The position numbers and the translations under genes are program-made. From Thalassia testudinum (lineage: Eukaryota; Streptophyta; Magnoliopsida; Alismatales; Hydrocharitaceae): a DNA stretch of 64,000 nt. The notes below the pieces were generated by a model, which was not told where the DNA came from, searched no databases, and worked only from the letters and a program-made list of their open reading frames with translations. The DNA lies in the NCBI GenBank assembly GCA_037157565.1, contig JAZHRO010000013.1, positions 122,154,001-122,218,000 on the forward strand, written 5' to 3'. Numbering within the stretch: the first letter of the stretch is position 1; each line of letters opens with the position of its first letter. Shown one piece after another: positions 1 to 11,272 of this stretch.

Positions 1-852
1 TACATTGCATTAGTAGATATTTGGATGTGAAAGAAAAAAAATAGAAAAATATATATATAAATAGAAAAGAAAAAAAATTATTAGAAAAGAAAAGAAAATA
101 AGTTTATGAGTTAGAATTTATTTCAAATGTAATGAGGCAACAACACCTACCATCCTCATGATCCACCAAATGCAGCCTTAACCAACTTTTTTGTATTTCT
201 GGCCACCTGAATACAGGCTAAGGAATTTTGGCTTAGTCATAGAGTTATCAGAACCTAATCAAAGTGTTAATGTCAGGAGAGACCACCAAATATATTGATA
301 AGTCTAGTGAGATTGTGAGCTCAAAAAGAAAGAAAAGATAAGATAAGATAAGAAAAAGAAAAAGAAAGAGAAAGAAAGAGAGAGAATGAGTACAAAGGAA
401 CTAAAGAGAGCACAGTTTCTCGCCTCTCTCTAAGTTGAATTATTTCATAATCCGAAAATCTAGGTTCTAAAGTACTAGTCTATATGTAGCACCAGATGAG
501 TGTAAGCCACCAAATACAAATTCACTTGACTCTAATCATTTTCTACCTAAGCTAAAAAATTGGGGTTGAATTTATAGATTATTTTATAACCCTGTGGGGA
601 GAAGTTTGCATATCCCAATAGATTTTTACTAAGGGTCAAGTACGAGCTTTAGATGTGGATTGACTTTTCACTTGGATCCATTGCATAGGCTACAATAAAA
701 CACATTCACGATTATCTAGATTTCTAATATTTTGGATGAAAACAAAAGAAATAAATCTCTAATCAAACTCTTAATAGAAATCTGTCATGTAGGACCACTT
801 TGCATTTAGTCATGCTTTTGCAAAGGACTAGCAAGAATTAAGCATGGGAGTG
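1..852 (+). mobile_element. 3' noncoding end of element E1 (family D LTR retrotransposon)
   Basis: No coding sequence is visible. The stretch aligns by eye with the 3' noncoding regions of E2, E4 and E5: it holds CCACCAAAT boxes at 163-171, 283-291 and 507-515 and the conserved block around 590-720 (bases resembling TATCCCAATA, then AGGGTCAAGTA, then a TTTTCACTTGGATC segment). A purine-rich tract at 836-852 (core GCATGGGAG) precedes the LTR and is the likely plus-strand primer. The GGA-loop hairpin seen before this tract in A, E2 and E4 is degenerate here (815-834). The element's coding part lies left of the window. A purine-rich low-complexity run occupies about 311-390. Confidence 0.8.
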
Positions 853-2588
853 TGATTGCACAGCAATCATGCAACCTAAATCACCTAAATTAAGTTAGAA
901 TCAAGCATAACTTAGGAATAATGCATTCATAGGCATCATAATTTGCACAATAGCTAGTTTATTAGTCATATAGATAATATCATCATTCTATATATTAATG
1001 AGAGATGATTTTAATCACAAATGATTTGAAGCCGCGGATGACATATCTGACCAAGTGGATCTGATCAGAACGACGACGGGAGTTCAACTCTTTCGAAATC
1101 GTCTCGATTAGACAACTAGGGCATCTTGTGCAGTCCATAAAAGAACAAAGATCATGGGGCCAAAGTATAAAGATACAAGCCTCAGATGAAAAATCCAACT
1201 GCATGGATGGATCCGAATCAACGATCACAGTCCAACAATGCAAAAATCAACCCGATCGGAGGTCTACATCACTAGATACAAGGAAAAGAAGATGGACGGC
1301 CATGATGGCACCATGTGGCGCCATCACAGTTGCCCCCTCATCGCCTCCCTATCTGAGAAGGCCACCCTCGCATGCTGTGGGCTGTTGGATCTTCATCCAA
1401 CAGCCACGAGTGCGCCACGTCGCCCATCCAACTATGCCTCATCAAAGGAAAGATCTCAATCATTGGATCCTCATCCAATGGCCAAGAATAAGTTGCCTTA
1501 AAACAAAAACGCAACAAAATGAAGGAGTAGCGCAGCGGTTCACACCTTTGCTCACAAGCAAGTGATGCGCATTTGATCCGCGCCGCGTGAGAAATCAGGA
1601 GAACGTTAGGCGCGAGGGCTATTGCTCGTTGGATGGCAAGCGGAGTGCGTGGATGCAACCGTGTGGCACAATCTAAGTGCACCACAACTGGACACGAGAA
1701 CCCATGCGCAATTAGATATGCTTCTTCGACATAAAGGCGAGGTGCGCGCGTGTGAGCTGTCCATTCATAAGATTGAACGGCTGAGGATGAGGAACTCAAA
1801 TTGAGCGAGCAGCAAGTGCAAAATTGAAGCAGGAGCACAAGGAGTGAGTGGGAGCATTCGATCACAGATCAAGGGCCACGGAAGAGCCACATGTCACCAC
1901 TAGGATTAGTACGAGCGTAGAGGGTGATTTTGAAGGAGTTTTGAGGCCTAATCAAGTCCGTTGATCTCTTGATCGATGGATCTAATTAATCCTAAGGTTG
2001 TTGCATGAGATAGAGGGCCAAAATACCCTTTTTGCCCTTTATAAAAATTTTAAAAGAAGGCCAAAGCCCCCTTGGATGGATCATCTCTTCCATCTCTTCC
2101 GTCAACTCCTGCTATGAACTCCAGACATCTCTTCCACCTTCTTCTCTGCGATTCTTCGTCGCTCTGCAACTCTGCTCTGACTTTCGTCTCGGTGTTCAAA
2201 ATCATAGGTGCTGCCACATCTCACACAAGCATCCTACAAGCGGCATCGTCTCTCTGCCTCCTTCTATCTCTCCATTTGTCTCTCTCTCTATCTCTCTCTC
2301 TCTAGCTATTTATCTATCTATTTCTAGTAGCATTCTCTATTGTGAAAACTCTATCTAATTACAATAAAATTCTGATCTTCTGAATGCATGATATCTGATT
2401 CGTATACATATATACATATATAAATATCTATTTAGAGCAAGTTCTATTGAAAAGCTTCTGCATAATTTGTGATTGCCTCCCTGCGAACAACCCAGTACTC
2501 ATCGATTTTTATAAAGTTATTTGTCGACGTGCTTTCGTTCTATACTACAACTAAATAATCTTTTAAAACACGATTTACGCGCCAAACA
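853..2588 (+). mobile_element. 3' LTR of E1, family D
   Basis: It starts right after the polypurine tract with TGATTGC-ACA-GCAATCA, a perfect 7-bp inverted repeat. It aligns with the 5' LTR of E5 (52280-53953, minus), for example in the ATTAAGTTAGAAT and TAACTTAGGAA stretches near the start. It also shares with family A a GATCNGNNCGACGA-type block (1060-1100) and a degenerate G-box palindrome (about 1302-1323). A TATA box lies at 2040-2047. A TC-rich microsatellite (2270-2306) follows. The end near 2588 is placed by comparison with other LTR ends and could be off by a few bases. No PBS follows, so this is a 3' LTR. Short ORFs inside look spurious. Confidence 0.8.
2040..2047 (+). promoter_or_regulatory. 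TATA box of LTR D (E1)
   Basis: TATAAAAA lies in a position comparable to the TATA boxes of the other LTRs, downstream of the GC-rich U3 and upstream of the TC-rich tract. It is the likely transcription-start determinant of this LTR. Confidence 0.6.
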
Positions 2589-3059
2589 CAACCTTACCTT
2601 ATTTTCTTAGATAATATCATTTGTGGCAAGAATTTCTTGAATCTTTGTGAGCTTATATTTTGAAGAAGCTCATTGGTTTAGGACACACATCCTAAAATTC
2701 TTGTGCCTATTAGGGACTTGTGCTCAATTTACTTAGCACATTTGGGCTATTCCATTCTTGTTTGAGTCTAAGGTGCAGCTTAAGTTGAATTAAATTAGAC
2801 TCAATCTAGAGCTAATTAGGGTTTTGAATTTTAGGCTTTTGGAGTGCTAGTACTCTTTTGCAAGCATTAAAGGAAATAACTTCCCATAGTGTGTACAACC
2901 CAAGCCCTTATTTGAATTGATCTAAATATTCAAACCCTAAAATTAAAGCTATAAGATCATTTGAACCCTAAAAATTGGGACGTAATACCTGCTTGCCAAA
3001 CAAAATAGGGTGGTTAGATGGAGTTAACTTGAATTTCGTTCTTTAACCTATAGGATAGG
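2589..3059. other. Unassigned spacer between E1 and LTR F
   Basis: AT-rich sequence with several AAACCCTA-like segments. No ORF of note, no recognised LTR. It could be the 3' noncoding end of the element that owns LTR F, because a short purine tract (ATAGGATAGG, 3050-3059) abuts the LTR start, or it could be old flanking DNA. Confidence 0.4.
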
Positions 3060-3414
3060 TGATAAACATTAGTTTATCATCACTCTTAGGCTAAAATCAT
3101 ACTTAGTTCCTAGGGTTTTTGCATTCGCACTATGGTATTAGGCTGCATTTAGGCATTTACATGCATTTACGGTTTAGGCATGCATTATTAGTTTTCTCAT
3201 TTAGGGTTTAGGCATGCAATATTAGTTTTCTCATCATTTTATGCATTGATACGTCTCATTTGTTTTGTCAGGGGTGAGGACACAATAGAAATCAACTAAA
3301 CCTTGATAATGTGAAAGGCAAAAAGACAAGAAGAAGATAGAACTCTCAACCAGTTGGATCCCATCTCATTCCAGCTCATCTTAGCTGAATCTAGCTTAAC
3401 TCTAGCTTCCTCCA

Positions 3415-3840
3415 GCTCATGGTAGCTTAATTCCATGAAGCTTATCTACTAGTCTTGGATTAGCTAGCTAAGCTAGTTGAAGAGTCATCAATTAGCAGCA
3501 GTCCAACTCATCTCCAACTTAAGAAGCTCAGTTTAGCTCAACTCCTTCAAGCTTAGCTACTAGTGGTGAACTAGCTAGCTAAGCTAGCTAAGGAGCCCTC
3601 AAGAAACTCATCCCAAGCTCACCTTAGCTCCAGACAATTTGAAATCAACTCATTTCAACTAAACCCTACTTAATTTAGCTACTAGCAAAGAACTAGCTAG
3701 ATAAGCTAGTTGCTAAGTTTACAGGCAGCTCTTCATCAACTTTTCTCTACTTCATGAAGGGATATTCCAGTTTAAGTTAGCTCTTCATACCTAATCCTAG
3801 TCCTTACTAGCTACTAGCTAACTTTAACCAGCTAAGCAAC
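3415..3840 (+). repeat. Degenerate tandem repeat rich in AGCT, about 111-122 bp period
   Basis: The core TAGCTAGCTAAGCTAG recurs at 3461, 3572 and 3694 (the last with one change), each preceded by an AGCTACTAG-type segment and followed by an unrelated tail. A fourth, weaker copy lies near 3805. The repeat sits in the upstream half of LTR F, upstream of its TATA box. Confidence 0.7.
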
Positions 3841-4046
3841 TCCAAAGTCCACCTCCTACTCTCCTCCACCTAGCTCCCTACTCTACTCACCTCCACCAAA
3901 AAGTGGTGCCACCTTTTTCCCTCCAAAAATCACATAACTCCCACCAAAGGCAACTCTTCATTTCCCTCCAATTTTTCTCTCCAAAAACATCCATGCACCC
4001 TTCATTTCCCTTCAAACATACCATAACCATCACCCTCCTACACTTC

Positions 4047-4053
4047 TATAAAG
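4047..4053 (+). promoter_or_regulatory. TATA box of LTR F
   Basis: TATAAAG sits about 990 bp into the LTR and about 220 bp before the GACGTC palindrome at 4268. Confidence 0.5.
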
Positions 4054-4267
4054 TATCCCCATAACCACCACCTTAGAATAATCCTTGACTACATAATTTC
4101 TACTACCTAAATCACCATTAAAGGCCATGGAAGAGGGAGTTTGGACGTGCACATTACAAGAGTCCCCTACCATGCCCTTGTAGTCTCTACACTCCATTCT
4201 TCTCCTTCCTTGTGCCCAAGCCAAGGAGCATCAACTTGGAGAATGGCTAGGCAAGGAGGATAAGGGT

Positions 4268-4281
4268 GGTGGACGTCCACC
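4268..4281. promoter_or_regulatory. GACGTC palindrome in LTR F (+ copy)
   Basis: GGTGGACGTCCACC is a perfect 14-bp palindrome with an ACGT core. The minus-strand LTR F near the right end has an 18-bp version at 63883-63900. ACGT cores are general bZIP-type binding sites; a role here is inference. Confidence 0.6.
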
Positions 4282-4778
4282 CTAGGAGGAGATAGGAGGA
4301 GCACCTCAAGGAGAAAGGAGGAATCCTCTTCAAGTCCGGGAGCAGCCACACTTGGACCGAGAATACTTCTTTGTATTCTTTGTCTTTATTTCTATAGAAG
4401 CATTCCTCTACTTGGGGATTAGTTGTGTGGAATTCCTCCACACAATTGAGCTCCCCATGTAGTTGTAGACATATTTGCTTAATCAATCAAGTGCATTTCA
4501 TTATATAGTGTGCTTTAATTTCAAGCTTTAGGTTATTTGTTTTTTGTGCACCCACTCTACCTTTCTAATTACCCTTGGTGCACTTGCCTAGGGTGAGCTT
4601 AGAAAGGTAGGACTCTCTTTATTTACTTAGGCGTACTTCACATTTCGTTGCCTAAGTTTTTGAAAACCCTAAAAATTACAAAAACCCTAAAAAGACAAAC
4701 AAAGAAGATTTGAGAGAGCGAGAGAGAGAATATCAATTTTATAACTAGCAATTGCCTCCTTACACGACCCTAGATACT

Positions 4779-6428
4779 TGATGGGAACACCATCATGAGC
4801 CATAACTAGCTTAATTTGGTCTGATAAAGTCAATAAAAGCTCCTACATAACCTTCAAAGGGTCCTACGTGCTTAATATTCTATTTTGAGAAGAAAAGATG
4901 AAAATAGAGTTATGCAATTTTACCATCTTATCACAAATACAGAATAACCACGGGGTAACCCAAAGGTTTATTAAAGGTCATATGTTCATTAATGTCTAAT
5001 AAGTGGGTCCATGTAGACAGAAACAAGTTTTCATGCATTTCAAGAATTAATAGACATCTGAAACCCTAAAAACAGACCCACTTAATTAACTAGGGTTCTG
5101 GTTAGGATAAAATTCATCTAAACCTTCTAAAAATCATATAAAAATATTCTCTAGAGTTTGGCATCCTTTATTTGACCATCTCAACCCATTTTGACCTAAA
5201 ATAAAGTCTTAAACAGACAGTTGCCTTAATTTGGGTTTCTATGCAATTAACCCAACTTAACTTGATCAAAACCTAAATCTGACTTCACCATCAGATTCTT
5301 TGGGTCCAAATTAGGTTTGTATAAAATTTGGGCCCAATCAGAGATCACCTTGACCTAGTTTGCATTCCAGTCCAGACAGACTCTTATTATCAGACAATGG
5401 CCCTTAAATTTTTTTATTCTTTACAAACGGTCCCTAACTTTTTCATTGGATTCACATTTAGGTCCCTTCCACCATTGGTGTGAACACATTGAGCTCCGGT
5501 GAGATTTGTACGATATTTTCTCGCTAGATTCTTAGCCAAACAATCCCAAAATTAAACTGGAGATTGCTTGTGAAATTCCCTTCCAAATAAAGCTGATCTT
5601 GGATCCCAACTCCTTCCCAAAAGCTCATGCAAACTCTTTGAATGGAAGGGTATCCGGCTTGAGTGAAAAGCTTGGAATTTGCAAGCTTTCTTTCCAAGCC
5701 TAGAACTTCGTTCTATGGCCTATAAATGGTCCTACATCAAGTTCCTCACCTCTTTAGTAAATTTTGGTGAGCCAAATCACCCTAATCTACCCTCTTCGGC
5801 CACCAAATATCCTTTCTCTGGTGACACCCTCCATCTTGCTCCTCCGCACCTCCAAACCATCAAATTGGAGGTGCCACCGTCTTCCTCTCTTCCTCGTGCA
5901 CCTCTTTGGTCAAAGGGAGGGCGTTCCTCTGCCTCATTTGCCATCGTCACCTCGCTGTCTCTATCTCCTTCTCCGACTCCGATCAGCCACAACCGAAGCC
6001 CTCCTCCTATCTCCTTCCACTCTAAGTCTATCTATTCCTTCTTCTCTCTGTCTACTTTCTTTTCACTTACGCACAAGTCACTCATGACTGTCGTACCACC
6101 CTCCCACACTTCATCTTCTTCACGGCTGGCGAAACTTCGACAGTTTGCCTGGCCTCCATAATTCACCAAACTGCCCCGCGCCATGTCCACAAGTTCTGTC
6201 GCACCACACTTTTCAAAAGCCCTCTTCTAATTTGGGCTTTCACCCACCAAAGCACTCCACCTAACTCCACCTCCTTCACACACCTTCTCTGACTCCGTCA
6301 GTCCTCCACATTCACGCACTCACCAAACAACCACCACCGACGAACTCGCCTTTGCACAATGATCCTCTTGAGCATATTGATTGGGGCGTTTAGCTCGTGT
6401 TCTGCATTTCAGGTTGCTGCTGGAGCTC
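4779..6428 (+). mobile_element. Truncated LTR B (+), inserted in LTR F
   Basis: It starts TGATGGGAACACCATCATGA, corresponding to TGATGATAACATCATCATC in the other B copies. Long stretches align with 55535-58227, for example the CATGCATTTC..AGAATTAATAGACATCTGAAA region and the TTTATTTGACCAT..AACCCATTTT region. TATAAAT is at 5721-5727. The right end is missing: at 6428 it abuts the 5' LTR of E2, and the last roughly 900 bp of a B LTR are absent. No internal region follows, so solo versus complete status cannot be decided. ORFs within it (5679-6161) have no recognisable domain. Confidence 0.8.
5721..5727 (+). promoter_or_regulatory. TATA box of LTR B copy at 4779
   Basis: TATAAAT in the context GGCCTATAAATGG aligns with GGCCTATATAAGG of the B copy at 55535. 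Confidence 0.6.
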
Positions 6429-6479
6429 TGATGAGTCCATTTTAATGGATTATTGTTATGCCTAAGTTAACTTTATTCT

Positions 6480-6491
6480 TGTATTTTATAT
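6480..6491. repeat. Target-site duplication, left of LINE
   Basis: TGTATTTTATAT recurs exactly at 9651-9662. The two copies bracket the LINE, and the outer sequences rejoin into a continuous family C LTR. Confidence 0.85.
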
Positions 6492-9400
6492 ATATATATA
6501 TTTTTTTAAACTGTGAGGAAAGCTATCATGACACGATAGCAATCTGGAGGGCATTTTATTTCATACTAAACAAATAAAACACAAAGGACAGTTACATATT
6601 GGATCCCCATCTATGTATGAGGGACCAGCACTCATTTACAATTAGCTTACTTCGAACTAGTCTCCCTGTAATAACTTTTCATTTCTCGCCCTCCACACAC
6701 ACCACAGGGTAGCGGCCATACACCTGTATGGTCGTCCAGGTGTAGTAAACCTCTACCAAAGGGATTCCCAAGTAGGTAGAGGTTCCTGACATATTTTCCT
6801 CCATAACTTGTCTGTGACCAAGCATGAGGAAAAAATATGAGACACTATCAGTGTGTAATCCACAAAGATAACAGGCATTTAACGTTGTCCCCATTCTTTT
6901 GTGTCTAAAGTCACCCGTGATTAAGCCTTCCCTCTTCCAGAGCCATAGGAAAATTTGCACTTTCAGTGGAATCTTCAATAGCCATATTTTCTTATCAATC
7001 GGGTCACTCTCCACATTTGTGTTTGACCTGATAATCTTTTCATAAGCCTGCTGCACTATATACTTCCCATTCTAGCCATATGTATGAACCGCGCCCTGTC
7101 TAGGATGGACCTGCTGCAATGCAGATAGCAGATTTTGCCTATCCTCCCACTACCGTATACTTGTTCTGCAGAAATCAGATCCTTCAAGCCTCTAGCAGTT
7201 CCCTGAATTAGACCACAGGCTGCTAACAGGGGCTTCTTTATTTGTAGCTGCTACATGTGCTCTTGGATAGGCATCTCTTAGAATCCCCATAGTTGACCAC
7301 TACTCATTCCACAAACTGAAATCACGGCCATCTCCAAGCTTGGGTTGCATCAAATGCCAATTGGTTTTAATTGCCAGGATGACCGATCTCCAAAAAGGGG
7401 ATGGTTTGATTGGATGTAACGTCTTCAGTGCGCTGTTGGACCCACCATAGCAATCTCTGATCAGGTCTATCCAGATTTCTTCCTTGCCCTCAAAGGTCTT
7501 GATCGCCCATTTGATCAGAAGAGCCTCATTGAATTCCTTAAGTCCTAAATCCCCAGTCCACCCATTTCCTTTGGCCGGCAAATCTGTTCCCACTTCATAA
7601 GCTTCATGAACCTCCCCTCATGTCCAGTTCCTTTCCAAAAGAATTTCTTCCTCATTACGTCTAACCGTTTCCAAATAGATTTCGAGGCTTTAAAGATGCT
7701 AAAATAGAACACCGGGATAGAGGTTATCATTGAATTTAGGAGAATTAGTCTCCCACCCTTTGACAAAAATTTACTGCTCCACCTTTCCAGTTTAACAAAA
7801 ATCTTATCGAAAAGAACATTCCAATCATTCTTCATTTTCACAGATCGTAATGGTAGCCCCAGATATTTAATTGGCAGCTTAGATCGAGGTGTACCCAATG
7901 TAGCCGCTAGTGTGTTCTGTTCCTGATCGTTCATGCCAAAACATATCAATGTAGACTTTTCCCTATTCAATTTCAGACCTGAGATGTCTCCAAAAATCTT
8001 CACCATATGCCCTAAAGCATGGGCAGTAGGAGTGGACCCTTCCACAAAGAAAATCATGTTGTCTGCATATTGTAAAATAGGAACCAAAGTCCTCTTGTTA
8101 GAAAGTGAATATCCTCTGATGACACCTGCCTCTGTCATTTTACATGCATATCTTGTGAGCCCATCAACTGCAAGATTAAAAATCAAGGGGGATAGAGGAC
8201 ATCCTTGTCTGACTCCACATTGAGGTTGAATCCAAGCACCACACTATTTCCCATTGATCAGCGAGGAGTAGGAAGCAATTGTGATACATCGCTTCATCCA
8301 CTAGATCCATGTGGGGGGGAAACCTCTCCTTTTGAAAACCTCCCAAATGTATGGCCACGAAACCAAGTCGTAGGCCTTTTGGAAGTCCACTTTCCACATG
8401 AATGCCTTACATTTCCTTCTATGCCATCCACTCACCATTTCTTGGCCCATAATGAAAGATTCTTGTAGGGATCTATTGGGTAGAAAGGCAGATTGTACAA
8501 GATGGATCAACCTTTGTAGAACAGTTCTCAATCTGTTTGCCAATATCTTACTCACCACTAAATAAATGGAATTCGACAAAGAAATTGATCTAAAGTCTGA
8601 AAATTTCTCAACTCCCATTGTCTTTGGCACTAAGAAAAGATAAGATTTATTGATCTTATTGAAACCTACATTGCCCTTCTCAAACTCTCTTATGACTTCC
8701 ATCACCTCCTTGCCAATCACACTCAACATTTCTTTATAAAAGAACACTTGGATACCATCTGGTCCAGGGGAGCCTTCCATATTTAGATCTTTAATAGCAT
8801 TCATAGTTTCCTGTTCAGTGATAGTAGCTGTCATTTGAAAGGCCTGATCACTTGTAACTCTAGGCACATCACTCACATCCATCCTCCATTCCCCTCTCTT
8901 TGTTGCCCGTGAAGACCCCCTGTAGTACCTGATAGCCTCTGCCCTTATTTCCTACATAGAGGATAGTCTATTCCCATCTTTGAGAATGGAAGAGATAAAA
9001 TTTACTCGCCTCCGAGAGTTGGCAACAAGGTGAAAGAATTTTGTGTTGGTGTCTCCCTCCTTGAGCCGCAACTGTCTTGACCTCTCCCTCCAATCAATCT
9101 CCTGTTTGAAATCGTCCTCCACTACCAGCCCCTGCCACATTCTTCTGTCTGCAAGCTCCTCATTAGATAAAGGGCCTACTACTTCCTTAGAATCTAACAT
9201 CTGAATGTTGTTCAAAGCCTCTACACGCCTCTGCTGCCTTAGTGTGACCACAGTATCTCCATATTCTTTCAAAACAGTACGTAGAGCTGCCAGCTTGGAG
9301 GCAAACCTGATAGTAGCTGAGCCCTCCACCTGTTTGGTCTGCCACCATGAGCCAATCATCTCTTGGAATCCAAGCTCTCACAGCCAAGATTTTCTGAACT

Positions 9401-9650
9401 TGAAGTATGAGCCTGCTTGGATCTCTTCACCACTATCCCAAACCAAAGGAGTGTGGTCAGAGAAAGGGTGGTCCAATCCAGCAACACTTGACAGTTGAAA
9501 TCTATCAAGGATAGTAACATTCCCAAAGAATCTATCAATCTTTGATAATAAGCCATTACCATTACGCCAAGTGAACTCAACTCCTGATGATGGATATTCA
9601 TTCAAACCAAGGGATTGAACTACCAACTGAAATCCAACAGATGAACTATC
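6492..9650 (-). mobile_element. 5'-truncated LINE (non-LTR retrotransposon)
   Basis: The insertion is bounded by a 12-bp target-site duplication. On the minus strand it ends in an A-rich and (TA)n tail at 6492-6507 and carries a degraded ORF2. The first codons visible belong to the C-terminal part of the endonuclease domain, so the 5' end was lost at insertion, as is usual for LINEs. It lies inside the 5' LTR of E2 and is therefore younger than E2. Confidence 0.9.
6679..9626 (-). pseudogene. LINE ORF2 remnant: endonuclease end, reverse transcriptase, zf-RVT
   Basis: Reading on the minus strand, the order is: end of an APE-type endonuclease domain (SDHTPLVW, about 9450); linker with an RLKEGDTNTKFFH segment (about 9040); reverse transcriptase from FSDFRSISLSNSIYLVVSK (about 8560) through QCGVRQGCPLSPLIFNLAVD (about 8190) and YADNMIFF (about 8060), where the usual catalytic YADD or FADD has Asn for the last Asp; then a zf-RVT domain (KVQIFLWLW..CYLCG..DSVSYFFLMLGH, 7000-6800). 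At least one stop (INGK-stop-CGAW, about 8240) and several frameshifts break it. It is non-functional. Confidence 0.9.
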
Positions 9651-9662
9651 TGTATTTTATAT
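9651..9662. repeat. Target-site duplication, right of LINE
   Basis: Exact copy of 6480-6491 (TGTATTTTATAT), marking the truncated 5' end of the LINE. Confidence 0.85.
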
Positions 9663-11254
9663 TCTTTAATAACTACATTAGGTCAAAAAATAATTGCATG
9701 CATCATTACTTAGGTTTGCATATATCTAATGCATTTTATAACTTATTGTATATAAATAATTATTTATATTTTGAATAAACCAAACCTCCTCTCGTGCACG
9801 CGCTCGACCGCACACACATAGGCCAGCAACGTGCCCCCTCCTCATGTACCGCCTTCCCCCTCGCAACAACTCCCATCCCTTATCCTAACGCACCGCCCAC
9901 TCCACGCTCCTCCTTTCGCCAACCATAGAACAACCCAAACGAGATATCTTCCCTTCACCCTGGAGGGGACTATCTCTCCCATCTTCACTGTGAAGGAGGC
10001 ATGCACCGTGGTACCAGCAAGCACTATGGAGATCCGTGTGCACCGTGACCTACAAAGAACCCACGCTTCACTCGTTTGCCGTGGCGCATCGTGACAGCAT
10101 GCACCACCATCAGCCATCCTCACCCGACCATAAAAACCCATAGCCAAACCACGTTCCATGCTCTCTCTCATGCCTAAGCTTCCTTTTCGTTTCCCTCATC
10201 TTCTTCAACCTCCAAAGAACCCATGCTTCACCCCCTCACCGTAGCCACCTCGCACGACCCTCATCACCATCGCCACCTCCACCACTATCCTTGCCCTCAC
10301 CTCCTCTCGCCGCAACCAACACCACCGACTCCTTCTCCTCCTCATCTTCTTCTTCATCGTCCTCGTCTTCCTTCCCAACCGGCCACCTGCAACTCAATAA
10401 AGGAACCCAAAGCACGCCACACACCCACCATCGGTAGGGGAGCTTCTCGGCCACCACACTCACCATCAACCTCACCATCGTCTTCATCTCACACCTACGA
10501 CCTTCGTGCGCCCACCAGCTGCCCTCCACGACGCCCGCAAGCGCCACCTGCAGTCGCAATCGCTGGCGTTCTCCTCCGCCGTTCGGCCATGTCCGGTCAC
10601 CTTCAGCCGCCCCTTCACCGCCATCGCGACCGTCTCTCTCCCACACACCACCATCGAGCTCCAGTCGGCTGGCAACCACTCCTCCACGCACGTGAAGAGG
10701 AGAGAAGGAAATTCCTCTATTTTTGATTGCATTAATATTTATGAATCATGCCATTGTCAGATGCACTATTCATTTATTTTCATGATTTAATATATTGCAG
10801 TAAAATTTGCACGCATGTCCCTCAATTCTAATTGAATTACATATAGTGAAATTCATCTCATGAATGAGCAAGCATGTATATTTGTTATAGGGAATAAATT
10901 CTGGTTTAATTAAATTTGATGATGCTTGTCAGTATTAAGATCGCAATTCATTACATTGGTGGTGATTTTGCATGTGCACCCTTACATTATTAATTAATTC
11001 TTTAAATCAAGAAATTGTGTTGAAAACACATGCAATAGTTAGTATGCATATGCATTGAGATTCCCGAATAAACAAGATATGATCCACTAGTTTAAATAGG
11101 ATAATTCATCCCTATGGAGATGACCTAACTATTTTTGCGGTTAGATTTTGAGAATTAAATGTTTTGAAAAGTGATTTTCTACCACGCAACTGAATACAAC
11201 GATGCGACATTTTATGCTAAAGTTTTCAACAAAAACAAAGATTGCTCTTTCAAA

Positions 11255-11272
11255 TGGTGCCGTTGTTGGGGA
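11255..11272 (+). other. Primer-binding site of E2 (tRNA-Asp type)
   Basis: TGGTGCCGTTGTTGGGGA lies two bases after the LTR end. It differs at three positions from TGGCGCCGTTGCCGGGGA, which as I recall is complementary to the 3' end of plant tRNA-Asp; all three changes are C to T. Confidence 0.75.

Larger units (their letters stand above)
3060..4778 (+). mobile_element. LTR F, plus strand, cut by LTR B
   Basis: It begins TGATAAAC-ATTA-GTTTATCA, a perfect 8-bp inverted repeat like the starts of the other LTR families. A TATA box lies at 4047-4053, followed by a GGTGGACGTCCACC palindrome at 4268-4281. The right part matches the minus-strand LTR at 63274-64000: both share the GACGTC palindrome and a GCCTCCTT..ACGACCCTAGATACT segment. 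The match ends at 4778, where a family B LTR begins, so the last tens of bases of LTR F are missing. A 33-bp near-exact tandem duplication occurs near 3176-3232 (TTTAGGCATGCA..TTAGTTTTCTCAT). Confidence 0.65.
6429..11252 (+). mobile_element. 5' LTR of E2 (family C), split by a LINE
   Basis: Segments 6429-6479 and 9663-11252 together match the 3' LTR at 16064-17747. The best matching part is 10390-11230 versus 16870-17740, which shares a CACCCACCATCGGTAGGGGAG segment and a GAGATGACCTAACTATTTT segment. A candidate TATA-like CCATAAAAACCC occurs near 10128. The Pro/Ser-rich ORFs at 10223-10726 and 16474-17226 are GC-rich LTR sequence, not evident genes. Confidence 0.8.

Noticed and set aside
3059..4778. 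AGCT-rich region with AAACCCTA segments as a telomere-like repeat
   Set aside because: AAACCCTA units are scattered and not in tandem arrays.
5679..6161. 160-codon Ser/Pro-rich ORF
   Set aside because: Within LTR B downstream of its TATA box, not conserved as a frame in the B copy at 55535.
10223..10726. 167-codon Pro/Ser-rich ORF on the plus strand and a 151-codon ORF opposite it
   Set aside because: Both lie in the GC-rich part of the E2 5' LTR, recur as altered ORFs in the 3' LTR, and show no domain. Long ORFs on both strands follow from base composition.
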